The translations under genes were made by a program, and so were the position numbers. The notes under the pieces were generated by a model. The model ran no database searches. It saw only the letters and a list, made by a program, of their open reading frames with translations, and was not told the origin of the DNA. Shown in pieces: positions 11,178 to 20,034 of a stretch of 64,000 bases of DNA (positions are counted from its first letter, which is position 1; every line of letters begins with the position of its first letter). The stretch covers positions 6,522 through 70,521 of the forward strand of contig DBHR01000105.1 in the NCBI GenBank assembly GCA_002296225.1, written 5' to 3'. The DNA is from Acidobacteria bacterium UBA823 (GTDB lineage Bacteria > Acidobacteriota > Vicinamibacteria > Vicinamibacterales > UBA823).

Positions 11178-11744
11178 ATGGGCGACGAGGCGCGGTCTGC
11201 ACCGTCCGAGGACGCGACCGACACCGAAGCAGTACCCGAGGCAGTTAGTGAGGGCGCAGCCGAAGCCAATACAGCTGCCGACGTGCCTTCCGTGGAACAA
11301 CTGCAGCGGGAGCGCGCCGAGTTTAAGGACCTACTACTCCGCAAGACGGCTGAGTTCGACAACTATCGAAAGCGGATCGATCGAGACCGTGAACGGATGA
11401 TCAAACATGCTGGCGCCGAGGTCCTCGAACAGTTACTGCCGGTCATCGACGACCTCGAGCGGGCATTAGATGTTGCCACGGGCGACGATGCGAGCGGAGA
11501 AGATGCCTACCGGCGAGGCGTCGAAATCATCCACCGACAGCTGCTCGACTTGCTCCGGAAGTACCGCGTGACGCCGATGGATGCGGTCGGTTCTGATTTC
11601 GACCCGCATATCCATCAAGCGGTCGTGCATGAGCCAAGTACAACACACCGTGACGGCGAGGTAACGGTGGAGCTACGCCGCGGCTACATGCTCGGCGACA
11701 ATCTGCTCCGGGCAGCCATGGTCAAGGTGGCCAAGCGTGAGTAA
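11178..11744 (+). CDS. grpE: Nucleotide exchange factor GrpE
   Basis: 188 residues. GrpE releases ADP from DnaK in the chaperone cycle. An acidic, disordered N-terminus (about 40 residues) precedes a long coiled-coil ([25 protein letters not shown]). The C-terminal beta domain has [15 protein letters not shown] and [23 protein letters not shown], the GrpE signature. ATG at 11178 was preferred over GTG at 11175. Its end overlaps the GTG start of dnaJ by 8 bases, so translation is probably coupled. Confidence 0.95.
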   Translation: MGDEARSAPSEDATDTEAVPEAVSEGAAEANTAADVPSVEQLQRERAEFKDLLLRKTAEFDNYRKRIDRDRERMIKHAGAEVLEQLLPVIDDLERALDVATGDDASGEDAYRRGVEIIHRQLLDLLRKYRVTPMDAVGSDFDPHIHQAVVHEPSTTHRDGEVTVELRRGYMLGDNLLRAAMVKVAKRE

Positions 11745-12879
11745 GCGCGACTACTACGAGGTCCTGGGTATCACTCGTGACGCCAGTGACCCAGACATCA
11801 AGAGCGCGTACCGAAAGCTTGCTCTCAAACACCACCCCGATCGGAATCCTGGCGACTCGGCGTCTGAAGCACGCTTCAAGGAAGCGGCGGAAGCCTATGC
11901 CGTCCTTGCCGACCGCGAGAAACGTACCGTCTACGATCGCTTCGGCCATGCTGGACTCGGTACGACACCGAGTAGCGGAGTCGATCCCACGGTCTTTGAG
12001 GGCTTCGACGACATTCTCGGCGGCCTCGGTGACGTCTTCGGTTTCGGCGATCTTTTCGGTGGCCGGCGCCGCGCGGGACCGCGCCACGGCGCTGATCTCC
12101 GATACGACCTCAAGATTGTGTTCGAGGACGCCGCGCGCGGATCTGAAACCACGTTGCAGCTGCCGCGCGAGGAACCGTGTCACGCCTGTCAGGGATCAGG
12201 CGCAGCTCCAGGAAGCACCCCAGGCACGTGCTCGGAGTGCGGCGGACACGGTCAGGTTCGCTACCAACAAGGCTTTCTCACTATCGCCCGCACCTGCAGC
12301 CGATGTCGGGGCGTGGGTAAGGTGATCGTGACCCCGTGCGAAGCCTGCCACGGCGCCGGTCGGACGACACGGGAGCGTAAGCTCACAGTGAAGATCCCGG
12401 CCGGTATTTCCACCGGACAGCGGCTGAGGCTGCACGGCGAGGGCGAGCTTGGCGAACGCGGGGCGCCACCCGGCGACCTCTACGTTGTCGTGCACGTGGG
12501 CGAACACCCGTTCTTCCAGCGCGACGGCGACGACCTGCTCTGCATCGTTCCGATCCCATATCCCACGATGGTCTTAGGCGGTGATATCTCGGTGCCGACG
12601 CTCAACGGCGACGAGCGCATCGTCATCCCAAAGGGCACGGAGCCGGGTGCTAGGTTACGACTAAAAAACAAAGGGATGCCTAACGTGAACGGTAGAGGCC
12701 AGGGCGACCTGTTTGTCGAAGTCCAAGTCGACACTCTCCGCCGACTCTCAAAAGAACAGCACGCGCTCCTCGAAAAACTCGCTAAAACGATGGGCAACCA
12801 CAAGGTCGAGCCACGCACACGAGAATCTCACAGTGAAGACCGGCCGTTCTTCGATCGGGTCAAAGATATCTTTGGCTGA
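11737..12879 (+). CDS. dnaJ: Chaperone protein DnaJ
   Basis: 380 residues, full-length type I DnaJ. The J domain has [12 protein letters not shown] and the HPD motif in [11 protein letters not shown] Gly/Phe-rich segment follows ([15 protein letters not shown]). Four CxxCxGxG zinc repeats are seen ([32 protein letters not shown]), then the substrate-binding C-terminal domains. It stimulates DnaK ATPase. Start is GTG inside the end of grpE. It converges on rsmE with a 28-base gap and no obvious terminator hairpin. Confidence 0.96.
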   Translation: MSKRDYYEVLGITRDASDPDIKSAYRKLALKHHPDRNPGDSASEARFKEAAEAYAVLADREKRTVYDRFGHAGLGTTPSSGVDPTVFEGFDDILGGLGDVFGFGDLFGGRRRAGPRHGADLRYDLKIVFEDAARGSETTLQLPREEPCHACQGSGAAPGSTPGTCSECGGHGQVRYQQGFLTIARTCSRCRGVGKVIVTPCEACHGAGRTTRERKLTVKIPAGISTGQRLRLHGEGELGERGAPPGDLYVVVHVGEHPFFQRDGDDLLCIVPIPYPTMVLGGDISVPTLNGDERIVIPKGTEPGARLRLKNKGMPNVNGRGQGDLFVEVQVDTLRRLSKEQHALLEKLAKTMGNHKVEPRTRESHSEDRPFFDRVKDIFG

Positions 12880-12907
12880 CCCGTCAGCCACACTTCGCAT
12901 CCAGCTC

Positions 12908-13657
12908 TCACGAATCGTCCCAGAGACAGGCGAGCGCGGCTAGGGCGACGACGGGGACGATCTCAGCGCGCAAAATCCGCCCCCCCAGCATCATCACCTG
13001 AAAATCTTCTGCGATAAACTGATTCAACTCATCCGAGGCCCAGCCTCCCTCCGGACCGATAGCCAGCGAGACGGTCTTAGGTCGCGGTCGTTCGGCCAGG
13101 TCCCTCGGACGGATCGCGTCGGCACGGGCAGCACTTGGCTCGGTTAGGACGAGCTGCACATCAGCCCGATCGGCCGTAGCGAACGACTCGACGGCCATCG
13201 GCTCGCGGACCTCTGGCACCACGGCCCGTCCGCATTGCTTGGCAGCGGCCACAGCGATCCGGCGCCACCTAGCAGCAACGCTGCCACCCCGAATGACAGA
13301 CGGCCTGTGCGAGGCCTGCCGGACCGCCAGCAACGGTTGAACGGCCGCCGCCCCAAGCATTGTGGCGTCTCGAACTACGGCGTCGAACGTCCGTCCTTTC
13401 AGAACCGTCGGCGCGACAGTGACGGCTACAGACGCTTCTGGCACCGCAGCTACTGGCTCGAGTATCCGGACGATGACACCCGCGCGTCCCACACGCTCCA
13501 CTCGGCCCAAGTACTCGTGCCCGCGACCATCAAACACGCACACCTCGTCAGCAACACCGAGTCGCAGGACCTGACGGAGGTGCCGAGACTCGTCTACGGG
13601 AAGCACGACGGCATCACCGCTGCCTTCAATCGCGGGCGCAAAAAAGCGTGGCGGCAT
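12908..13657 (-). CDS. rsmE: 16S rRNA (uracil-1498-N3)-methyltransferase RsmE
   Basis: 249 residues. RsmE is a SPOUT methyltransferase that methylates U1498 of 16S rRNA. The N-terminal PUA-like domain has HLRQVLRLG and the C-terminal SPOUT knot has LAIGPEGGWASDEL and GGRILRAEI. The usual residue after RAE in that motif is Thr; here it is Ile, a mild departure. ATG at 13657 (MPPRFF) fits the family start. The -10 box ends only 7 bases upstream of this ATG and there is no ribosome binding site, so the mRNA may be leaderless. Confidence 0.92.
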   Translation of the reverse strand: MPPRFFAPAIEGSGDAVVLPVDESRHLRQVLRLGVADEVCVFDGRGHEYLGRVERVGRAGVIVRILEPVAAVPEASVAVTVAPTVLKGRTFDAVVRDATMLGAAAVQPLLAVRQASHRPSVIRGGSVAARWRRIAVAAAKQCGRAVVPEVREPMAVESFATADRADVQLVLTEPSAARADAIRPRDLAERPRPKTVSLAIGPEGGWASDELNQFIAEDFQVMMLGGRILRAEIVPVVALAALACLWDDS

Positions 13658-13664
13658 CGAAGAG

Positions 13665-13692
13665 ATTATAGTGCCCAGTTCAACCCAGGCAA
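13665..13692 (-). promoter_or_regulatory. Promoter of rsmE, possibly giving a leaderless mRNA
   Basis: On the minus strand a TTGCCT hexamer (13692-13687) is followed after 16 bases by a perfect TATAAT (13670-13665). Seven bases later comes the rsmE ATG (13657). Typical start-site spacing would place the first transcribed base at or beside the ATG. Confidence 0.5.
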
Positions 13693-13739
13693 CGGCGCCG
13701 GCACGTATGACGCGCACCAGAACGCCCTCGGTTTCGCGC

Positions 13740-13745
13740 TATACT
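13740..13745 (+). promoter_or_regulatory. Possible -10 box of the Ser/Thr kinase gene
   Basis: TATACT lies 12 bases before the kinase ATG at 13758, with no clear -35 and no Shine-Dalgarno sequence. It could give a very short leader. It lies back-to-back with the rsmE promoter. Confidence 0.3.
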
Positions 13746-13757
13746 CCAAGCACAAAT

Positions 13758-14738
13758 ATGCTGGAACGCGGTCGGAAGCTTGGTAAATACGAAATCCTCA
13801 AACCCCTCGGCAGCGGCGGCTTCAGCACCGTTTACTTAGCGAGTGATACGAATATTAAGAAGAAGTTTGCCCTCAAGGTCCCCCACCGACAGGATCTGGA
13901 TTTCGGCGAACAACTTCAAGAATCTAGGCTGCACGCCAAGCTCAAACACGTCAACGTCGTCGAGATCTTCACCGCAGAAAAACAAAAAGGTGTGTTCTTC
14001 ATTGTGATGGAATACGTCCAAGGCAAGACCCTCGAACAGCTGATCGCCACGAACGGCGTGGTCGAGCTCGAGCAGGCGCTCAACTACGCGTGCCAGATCT
14101 GTGAGGCGGTGGACCACGCACACGGGCAAGGCGTGCTGCACCGTGACCTCCGGCCGGGCAACGTGCTCATTTCAGTTCGGGGCCGCGCGAAGGTCGCCGA
14201 TTTCGGCACTTCACGGTACCTAGATGTCGCGGCCCACGGTACAACCCTAATCGGCAGCCCGCCCTACATGGCGCCCGAGCAGTTCAACGGCAAAGCGGTA
14301 TTCGCGTCGGACGTGTACTCTCTTGGCATAACGATTTACCAGATGCTGACCGGCATGCTGCCCTACGAGGCCCCTACCCTAGCCGACCTCGAGAAACTGA
14401 TGACCGGCACCCTTGTCACAGCACCGCGGCTGAAGAACCGGAACATCCCAACCCGGATCAGCGACATCGTTATGCGCGCCATGGCACCGCACATCGCCAA
14501 CCGCTACCAGAGGGTCAGCCACTTGCTCGATGCCCTGCTTGCCGAGCGACAACCTGCATCACGGTCGGCAGGCCGCCGAAAGCGGCCCACGTCTGACGCT
14601 GACCTGACCACCGAATCAGTCGCGACGCACACGACGCCAACGCTGAACCTCTGTCCCAACTGTAACAAGCCGCTGCCCACACGCGCGCGCAGCATACCGA
14701 AGCAGTGTCTGTTTTGTGGCGAAAAGATAAAGCGGTAG
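13758..14738 (+). CDS. Serine/threonine protein kinase with C-terminal zinc ribbon
   Basis: 326 residues. A complete Hanks-type kinase domain covers about residues 10-270: glycine loop LGSGGFSTVYLA, ATP lysine in FALKVP, catalytic loop HRDLRPGNVL, DFGTS, APEQF and DVYSLGITIYQMLTG. So, unlike the pseudokinase at 5079-7421, it should be active. A basic linker follows, then a C-terminal zinc ribbon with CPNCNK and CLFCGE. There is no membrane segment, so it is probably cytosolic. The ATG at 13758 starts just before GKYEILKPLGSGGF; a GTG at 13671 would add 29 residues across the promoter region and is less likely. The substrate is unknown. Confidence 0.9.
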   Translation: MLERGRKLGKYEILKPLGSGGFSTVYLASDTNIKKKFALKVPHRQDLDFGEQLQESRLHAKLKHVNVVEIFTAEKQKGVFFIVMEYVQGKTLEQLIATNGVVELEQALNYACQICEAVDHAHGQGVLHRDLRPGNVLISVRGRAKVADFGTSRYLDVAAHGTTLIGSPPYMAPEQFNGKAVFASDVYSLGITIYQMLTGMLPYEAPTLADLEKLMTGTLVTAPRLKNRNIPTRISDIVMRAMAPHIANRYQRVSHLLDALLAERQPASRSAGRRKRPTSDADLTTESVATHTTPTLNLCPNCNKPLPTRARSIPKQCLFCGEKIKR

Positions 14739-14826
14739 TGCTACACTTAGACTGATTTTAGGGCGCATTCTGAGTGTGCCGCGAACATTTGGCGCACCCG
14801 CCGCTCCCCGCACGAAGGAGTCTCCC

Positions 14827-15804
14827 ATGGGGTTCCCCGGTACCGGCAAAATCTGGATGAATGGGTCATTAGTCGACTGGGCAGACGCGAAGATTCACAT
14901 TGGCTCCCATGTCGTCCACTACGGTAGCGGTGTGTTCGAGGGCGCGCGCTGCTACGACACTGCGCACGGCCCTGCCTGCTTCCGCCTCGACGCCCACATC
15001 CGGCGGCTCCTCGACTCGGCCAAGATCTACCGGATGGAGTACTCGCTCTCTCGCGAGCAACTTGAGGACGCCGTCCTCGACACGATCCGGGCCAATCAAT
15101 TTCGCGCCTGTTACATTCGGCCGCTGATCTACCGCGGCTACGACACGCTCGGGGTAAACCCGCTACCGTGTCCGGTCGAAGCTGCCATCATGCTGTGGGA
15201 GTGGGGGGCTTACCTGGGTGAAGAGAGCATCACGCGTGGTGTCGACGTCTGTGTCAGCTCGTGGGCTCGGAGCGCACCGAACACCTTCCCGGCGCTAGCC
15301 AAGTCAACCGCGAATTACGCGAACGCGGGGCTCATCAAGATGGAGGCCATGGCCAACGGCTACGACGAGGCCATCGCGCTCGACAGCGACGGCACGGTGA
15401 GCGAAGGCAGCGGCCAGAATGTCTTTCTCGTGCGGGACAAAACGCTGCATACACCCGCGTTCGCGTCGTCGATCCTGCCCGGAATCACGCGCGACTCGGT
15501 CATGACGGTCGCTCGCGATCTCGGCTTCACGATCGTCGAACAGACGATTCCACGCGAACTGCTCTATATCGCAGACGAACTCTTCTTTGTAGGCACCGCT
15601 GTTGAGGTAACCCCGATCCGGTCGGTCGACAAGATCGTAATCGGCCAGGGTTCACGAGGACCGGTCACCGAAGCGATCCAGCGCACTTTCTTTGACATCG
15701 TGAACGCCCGAGTGCCTGACCAGCACGGATGGCTGCGACCCGTCTACCCGGCGGAGACAGCCAAGAACCGGACGAAACAGACGGCGGCGAAGGCCACCGG
15801 CTAA
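14827..15804 (+). CDS. ilvE: Branched-chain amino acid aminotransferase
   Basis: 325 residues. A fold-type IV PLP enzyme that interconverts branched-chain amino acids and 2-oxoacids. Seen are KIWMNGSLVDW, HVVHYGSGVFEGAR, the PLP-lysine region FPALAKSTANYANAGLIK, EGSGQNVFLV and FFVGTAVEVTPI. The ATG at 14827 has a good AAGGAG site 7 bases upstream; starting at 14776 would add 17 residues without support. D-amino acid aminotransferases share this fold, but the length and motifs fit group I BCAT. Confidence 0.94.
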   Translation: MGFPGTGKIWMNGSLVDWADAKIHIGSHVVHYGSGVFEGARCYDTAHGPACFRLDAHIRRLLDSAKIYRMEYSLSREQLEDAVLDTIRANQFRACYIRPLIYRGYDTLGVNPLPCPVEAAIMLWEWGAYLGEESITRGVDVCVSSWARSAPNTFPALAKSTANYANAGLIKMEAMANGYDEAIALDSDGTVSEGSGQNVFLVRDKTLHTPAFASSILPGITRDSVMTVARDLGFTIVEQTIPRELLYIADELFFVGTAVEVTPIRSVDKIVIGQGSRGPVTEAIQRTFFDIVNARVPDQHGWLRPVYPAETAKNRTKQTAAKATG

Positions 15805-15980
15805 GGACCCGAACCTTCCCATCGGTCAACTGCGGTGGACAACAAATGCGGACGGGCTCAAACTCAAGCTCCATTGCATCACAACAGCGGGAGACATGAC
15901 GTCGAATAACATGGCACAATCGGCCATCACCGATAACCTCTTAGAAATCCCCTACTTCTGACCTGTCCGGTAAGCTTCGC

Positions 15981-16457
15981 GTGTCTTCCCGCCCTTCTAC
16001 GGACCCGTACACCCTCGGCCTGAACCTGCTTGCCCGCAGAGAGCTATCAGAGATGCAGCTCCGCGAGCGCCTCCGCAAGCGCAAGTTCGCCGCGCCGGCA
16101 ATCGACGCTGCGCTGGAGCGCCTGCGCGGAGAAGGTGCGATCGACAACCGGCGTATGGCCTTCGCATACGCCCGAACCGCCGTCCGGCTTACAACGCGGG
16201 GCCGCAGGCGCGTCGCCCAGGAAATCGTTGCGCGAGGAATCGACGACAAGATGGCGCGCGAAGCCGTTGACGCAGCGTTCGCCGATGTGGATGAAACCGT
16301 AGTTCTGGCGCGCGCGCTGGCGAAGCGACTCGACGGCCCGGTACGTAACGCTGCCCATTTGCGCCGACTGCACCGGTTTCTTCAACGGCAGGGCTTCCCC
16401 ACTTCGCTCATCGTCCACGCGCTGGCCGAACATGCGCCAGATGACGCTGAAGAGTAA
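15981..16457 (+). CDS. recX: Regulatory protein RecX
   Basis: 158 residues. RecX modulates RecA filaments. Three-helix repeats typical of the family are seen: LLARRELSEMQLRERLRKR, ALERLRGEGAIDNRRMAFAYARTAV, VAQEIVARGID and LHRFLQRQGFPTSLI. Start is GTG at 15981. recA, which usually precedes recX, is absent here; ilvE occupies that place. alaS follows after 56 bases, as in many bacteria. Confidence 0.88.
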   Translation: MSSRPSTDPYTLGLNLLARRELSEMQLRERLRKRKFAAPAIDAALERLRGEGAIDNRRMAFAYARTAVRLTTRGRRRVAQEIVARGIDDKMAREAVDAAFADVDETVVLARALAKRLDGPVRNAAHLRRLHRFLQRQGFPTSLIVHALAEHAPDDAEE

Positions 16458-16513
16458 CCTGCGGCGATCGCGGCCCACGACGGAACCCCGGTAGATCACT
16501 GTAGAATGACGCC

Positions 16514-19198
16514 ATGACCGCGCGCGAGACTCGACGCAGTTTCCTGGACTTCTTCGCCCGACACGAACACCGAGTCGTCGAGAGCACGTCGCTGGTCCCC
16601 GGGGACGACCCCACCCTACTCTTCACCAACGCGGGCATGAACCAGTTCAAGGCTGTCTTCCAGGGTCTAGAGCAGCGTGACTACACACGCGCGGTGTCGT
16701 CGCAGAAGTGCATGCGGGTCAGTGGAAAGCGAAACGACCTCAGTGCTGTAGGCCGGTCGCGGCGTCACAACACGTTCTTCGAGATGCTCGGGAACTTCTC
16801 GTTTGGCGACTACTTCAAGACGGAAGCAATTGCGATGAGCTGGTCCCTTCTGATTAAGGAGTGGAAGCTCCCCGCCGAGCGACTGCACGCGACGATTTTC
16901 TGCGGTGATGAAACCACACCACGAGATGACGAAGCTTACAACGCATGGCGAAAGTTCTTGCCGGAGGCACGGATCGGTGCCTCGGGTGCCGCCGACAATT
17001 TCTGGGCGATGGGCGACACGGGTCCATGCGGCCGGTGCTCGGAGATTTACTACTTCGTAAGCGATGACTTACCTTGCCCCGAACCCACTTGCCGCGGTAC
17101 CGATTGCGACTGCGAGAGGTACATAGAACTCTGGAACAACGTGTTCATGGAATTCGACCGACAGGATGACGGCACGTTGAAGCCTCTTCCCAAGCCGTCG
17201 ATTGACACGGGCATGAGTCTTGAGCGCGCGACTGCCGTCCTGCAAGACGTGGACTCCATCTATAAAACCGACCTGTTTCAGCCACTCCTGCAGGAAATCG
17301 CCGAGTTGGTCGGTGCACCGCACGGTGAACGGTCAGAGGCTGATGTGTCGATGCGTATTGTCGCCGATCACCTGCGTGCGATGACGTTCCTGATCGGCGA
17401 CTCGGTCACGCCATCGAACGAGTGGCGCGGCTACGTACTACGCAAGATCATGCGCCGGGCCATGCGGCACGGCAAGAAACTTGGCCTCACTGATCCGTTT
17501 CTCCATCGCCTCGTCGATATCGTTGTGCGGGACATGGGTGAGGCGTATCCTGCCCTCTCCCGCAACCGTGACAAGATCGTTGACGTGGTGCAGCACGAAG
17601 AAAACAGGTTCGACGCGGTGCTGAACGCCGGGCTGGTGAAACTCGAGGAGGTGCTGGACCGTGCCAGCACCGGCGACCGGACTGTGGCCGGCGAGGACAT
17701 CTTCCGGCTGTACGATTCGCTCGGATTGCCAGCTGATTTCATCAAGGACCTAGCCGGCGACCGCCAACTTGCAATCGACTGGGACGGGTTCGAGCGCCTT
17801 TTGGCGGAACAGCGCAACCGAGCCCGTGCCAGTAGCAGGTTCAACACCAAGCGGAGTGACACAAGCGCCTTCTGGAAGGCCGAGGAACTCACCGAAGGTC
17901 TCCGGGATGTTCGGGACTGCTTCGAGGGGTACGAGGCAACACGGGTCGACGGAGCAGTGATTCTGAGACTGTGGAATGACGTGCCAGCGCCGTGCGAGCA
18001 ACTCGCCACGGGTGACACGGGATATTTGGCGCTCGACCGCAGTCCGTTCTATGTCGAGTCAGGCGGCCAAGTATCGGACACCGGCCACATCGTGTCTGAA
18101 GACGGAGAGACAGAGGCCGTCGTCGAGGACACGTCCGGCTGGGGCGTCTACCCGCGGGTGCACAAGGTCCACGTCCTTGCCGGCACCCTAAGCCGTGGCA
18201 GTTTAGTGTCGGCAGTCGTTGACGAACCACGCCGCGCCGCCATCCGCCGGAGTCATACGGCGACGCATCTTCTCCACGCCGCGCTCCGGCAGGTTCTTGG
18301 TCAGCATGTGACTCAGGCCGGCTCACTCGTTTCGCCAGACCGGCTCCGGTTCGACTTCGCCCATCCGATGCCACTCAACCAGTCGGACATCGACGAGATC
18401 GAGCGCGTCGTCAATGAACAGGTCATAGCCGCTACCCAGCTCGAAACGGTCGAACAATCTCCAGACGAGGCGATCGCCACCGGCGCGATCGCCCTGTTCG
18501 GTGAAAAATACGGCGACCGCGTGCGCGTGGTCTCGATTCCGGAGTTCAGCAAGGAACTCTGCGGAGGTACTCACTGTCGCTCGACAGGCGAAATTGGCTC
18601 ATTTTCGATCGAGCGGGAAAGCGGTACGGCTGCTGGTATCAGACGTCTGGAGGCGCTCACAGGAGTGCCTGCTGTCCAAAGGCATCAGGCACGACGAGTC
18701 TTGATCAATGAAATGCTTGAGGCGCTCGCCTCGCCGGAAGATCGCGCACTCAACACCCTCAAACAGCAACAAGCTCAGACCAAGAAACTAGCACGCGATG
18801 TGAACGCTCTGAAGCTGAAGTTGGAACTGGAGTCGCAAACAGAGGCACGTATCGACGTCGACGGCATCACGCTCGTTACCCGCCGCGCTGACGGTTTAGA
18901 CAAGCGCTCACTCCGCGCGATCGCCGACCAATTGAGGAGCGACATCGACACGGGACTCGTCGTGCTTGCATCCGCCACCGATGCCGGACGCGTGGCGATT
19001 ATCGTGAGCGTCACGACCGACCTGAAAGCCCGCATGCCCGCTGGACAGGTCGTCAAAGCTCTAGCCCAACTTGTAGGCGGCGGCGGGGGCGGCCGACCGG
19101 ACTTCGCTGAAGCCGGCGGCAAGGACCCGCAGCACATTGACGCCATGCTCGCCGCGAGTGAAGCCATCGTGCGCGGCCTCCTGAGCAGTGCAGACTGA
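16514..19198 (+). CDS. alaS: Alanyl-tRNA synthetase
   Basis: 894 residues, full length. The class II catalytic core has RRSFLDFFARHEH, VPGDDPTLLFTNAGMNQFK and KCMRVSGKRNDL. The editing domain has RRSHTATHLLHAALRQVLG and the zinc-binding CGGTHCRSTGEIG. A C-terminal coiled coil and DHHA1 domain with GGGGGGRPDFAEAGGKD end the protein. It charges tRNA-Ala and clears mischarged Ser and Gly. A TAGAAT box ends 6 bases before the ATG and no ribosome binding site is visible. Confidence 0.98.
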   Translation: MTARETRRSFLDFFARHEHRVVESTSLVPGDDPTLLFTNAGMNQFKAVFQGLEQRDYTRAVSSQKCMRVSGKRNDLSAVGRSRRHNTFFEMLGNFSFGDYFKTEAIAMSWSLLIKEWKLPAERLHATIFCGDETTPRDDEAYNAWRKFLPEARIGASGAADNFWAMGDTGPCGRCSEIYYFVSDDLPCPEPTCRGTDCDCERYIELWNNVFMEFDRQDDGTLKPLPKPSIDTGMSLERATAVLQDVDSIYKTDLFQPLLQEIAELVGAPHGERSEADVSMRIVADHLRAMTFLIGDSVTPSNEWRGYVLRKIMRRAMRHGKKLGLTDPFLHRLVDIVVRDMGEAYPALSRNRDKIVDVVQHEENRFDAVLNAGLVKLEEVLDRASTGDRTVAGEDIFRLYDSLGLPADFIKDLAGDRQLAIDWDGFERLLAEQRNRARASSRFNTKRSDTSAFWKAEELTEGLRDVRDCFEGYEATRVDGAVILRLWNDVPAPCEQLATGDTGYLALDRSPFYVESGGQVSDTGHIVSEDGETEAVVEDTSGWGVYPRVHKVHVLAGTLSRGSLVSAVVDEPRRAAIRRSHTATHLLHAALRQVLGQHVTQAGSLVSPDRLRFDFAHPMPLNQSDIDEIERVVNEQVIAATQLETVEQSPDEAIATGAIALFGEKYGDRVRVVSIPEFSKELCGGTHCRSTGEIGSFSIERESGTAAGIRRLEALTGVPAVQRHQARRVLINEMLEALASPEDRALNTLKQQQAQTKKLARDVNALKLKLELESQTEARIDVDGITLVTRRADGLDKRSLRAIADQLRSDIDTGLVVLASATDAGRVAIIVSVTTDLKARMPAGQVVKALAQLVGGGGGGRPDFAEAGGKDPQHIDAMLAASEAIVRGLLSSAD

Positions 19199-19239
19199 CG
19201 GGGCAACCAGCAGGTCGCCGATCAATTGCACCTCAAACC

Positions 19240-19659
19240 ATGACCGACGCCGCTGGGTCAACGCTTGAGCGCCTGAGGCTCGACGTCTGGCTCGACGTTG
19301 CCTGCCTCTTTAAGACCCGATCTGAATCGCAGAAGGCCTGCAAGGGAGGCAAGATTGACGTGAACGGCCAGCGCGCGAAACCGCATCGCGAAGTTACTCC
19401 AGGAGATCGCATCTCCATCACGCGTAGCTTCGGCGGACGCCAAGTGGTCGTTGTCAAGGACCTAGTCGAGCAACACGTCCCTAAGGCTGTGGCGAAAGCA
19501 CTCTACGAGGACGTCACGCCACCGCCGTCTCAGGCAGAAGCGGAACTTCGGGAACTGGTGCGGCTGGCTAGCCGCGCCCATCGGCCGGGCTGGGCCACTA
19601 CCGCACCGGGTAAACGGGAACGCCGTGCCCTCCGCCGACTGAAGGAACGGGATAGCTAA
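19240..19659 (+). CDS. hslR: S4-domain RNA-binding protein, HslR (Hsp15)-like
   Basis: 139 residues. An N-terminal S4 domain (LRLDVWLDVACLFKTRS, GGKIDVNGQRAKPHREVTPGD) is followed by a basic C-terminal tail rich in Arg. Hsp15-type proteins bind stalled 50S subunits carrying nascent chains and help recycle them. The gene lies 41 bases downstream of alaS and precedes rpsT, a translation-related neighbourhood. The symbol rests on family resemblance. Confidence 0.8.
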   Translation: MTDAAGSTLERLRLDVWLDVACLFKTRSESQKACKGGKIDVNGQRAKPHREVTPGDRISITRSFGGRQVVVVKDLVEQHVPKAVAKALYEDVTPPPSQAEAELRELVRLASRAHRPGWATTAPGKRERRALRRLKERDS

Positions 19660-19697
19660 AGTCGCCGGTGCCGGGCGGGCTACGTGACGGTTCCGCG

Positions 19698-19706
19698 TGT
19701 TATAAT
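19698..19706 (+). promoter_or_regulatory. Extended -10 promoter for rpsT
   Basis: TGTTATAAT, a consensus -10 with the extended TG, lies 55 bases upstream of the rpsT GTG. No good -35 is seen. The leader (about 19714-19761) contains a short GCGT/ACGC inverted repeat that might take part in S20 autoregulation, which is unproven. Confidence 0.5.
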
Positions 19707-19761
19707 CCGGGATTGGCGGCGTGCTGAAACGCTGGCCTCTTCAAGGACAAGGACTGAACTC

Positions 19762-20034
19762 GTGGCAAACCACAAATCGGCGATCAAAGCGCACCGGCAG
19801 AACGCCAAGCGGCGCGAGAAGAACCGCCAGGAGCGAACGCGGCTGCGCACTGCCCTGAAGTCCATCCGGGCCACACTGGCTTCAGGGAACGCCAGCGGCG
19901 CCAGGCTCGAGCTTCAGAAAACGGTCTCGGTGATCGACAAGATGGCCGGGAAGGGCATTATTCACAACAACACCGCCGGCCGTTACAAGTCGCGTCTGGC
20001 GAAGCAGCTCGCCAAGCTTTCAGCTCCGGCGTAG
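19762..20034 (+). CDS. rpsT: 30S ribosomal protein S20
   Basis: 90 residues. S20 binds 16S rRNA early in 30S assembly. The protein is highly basic and helical: ANHKSAIKAHRQNAKRREKN at the N-terminus and GIIHNNTAGRYKSRLAKQL at the C-terminus are diagnostic. The start is GTG at 19762 (first residues VANHKS); in-frame codons upstream would add a non-family tail. Its last 15 bases overlap the 3' end of holA on the opposite strand. Confidence 0.97.
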   Translation: MANHKSAIKAHRQNAKRREKNRQERTRLRTALKSIRATLASGNASGARLELQKTVSVIDKMAGKGIIHNNTAGRYKSRLAKQLAKLSAPA

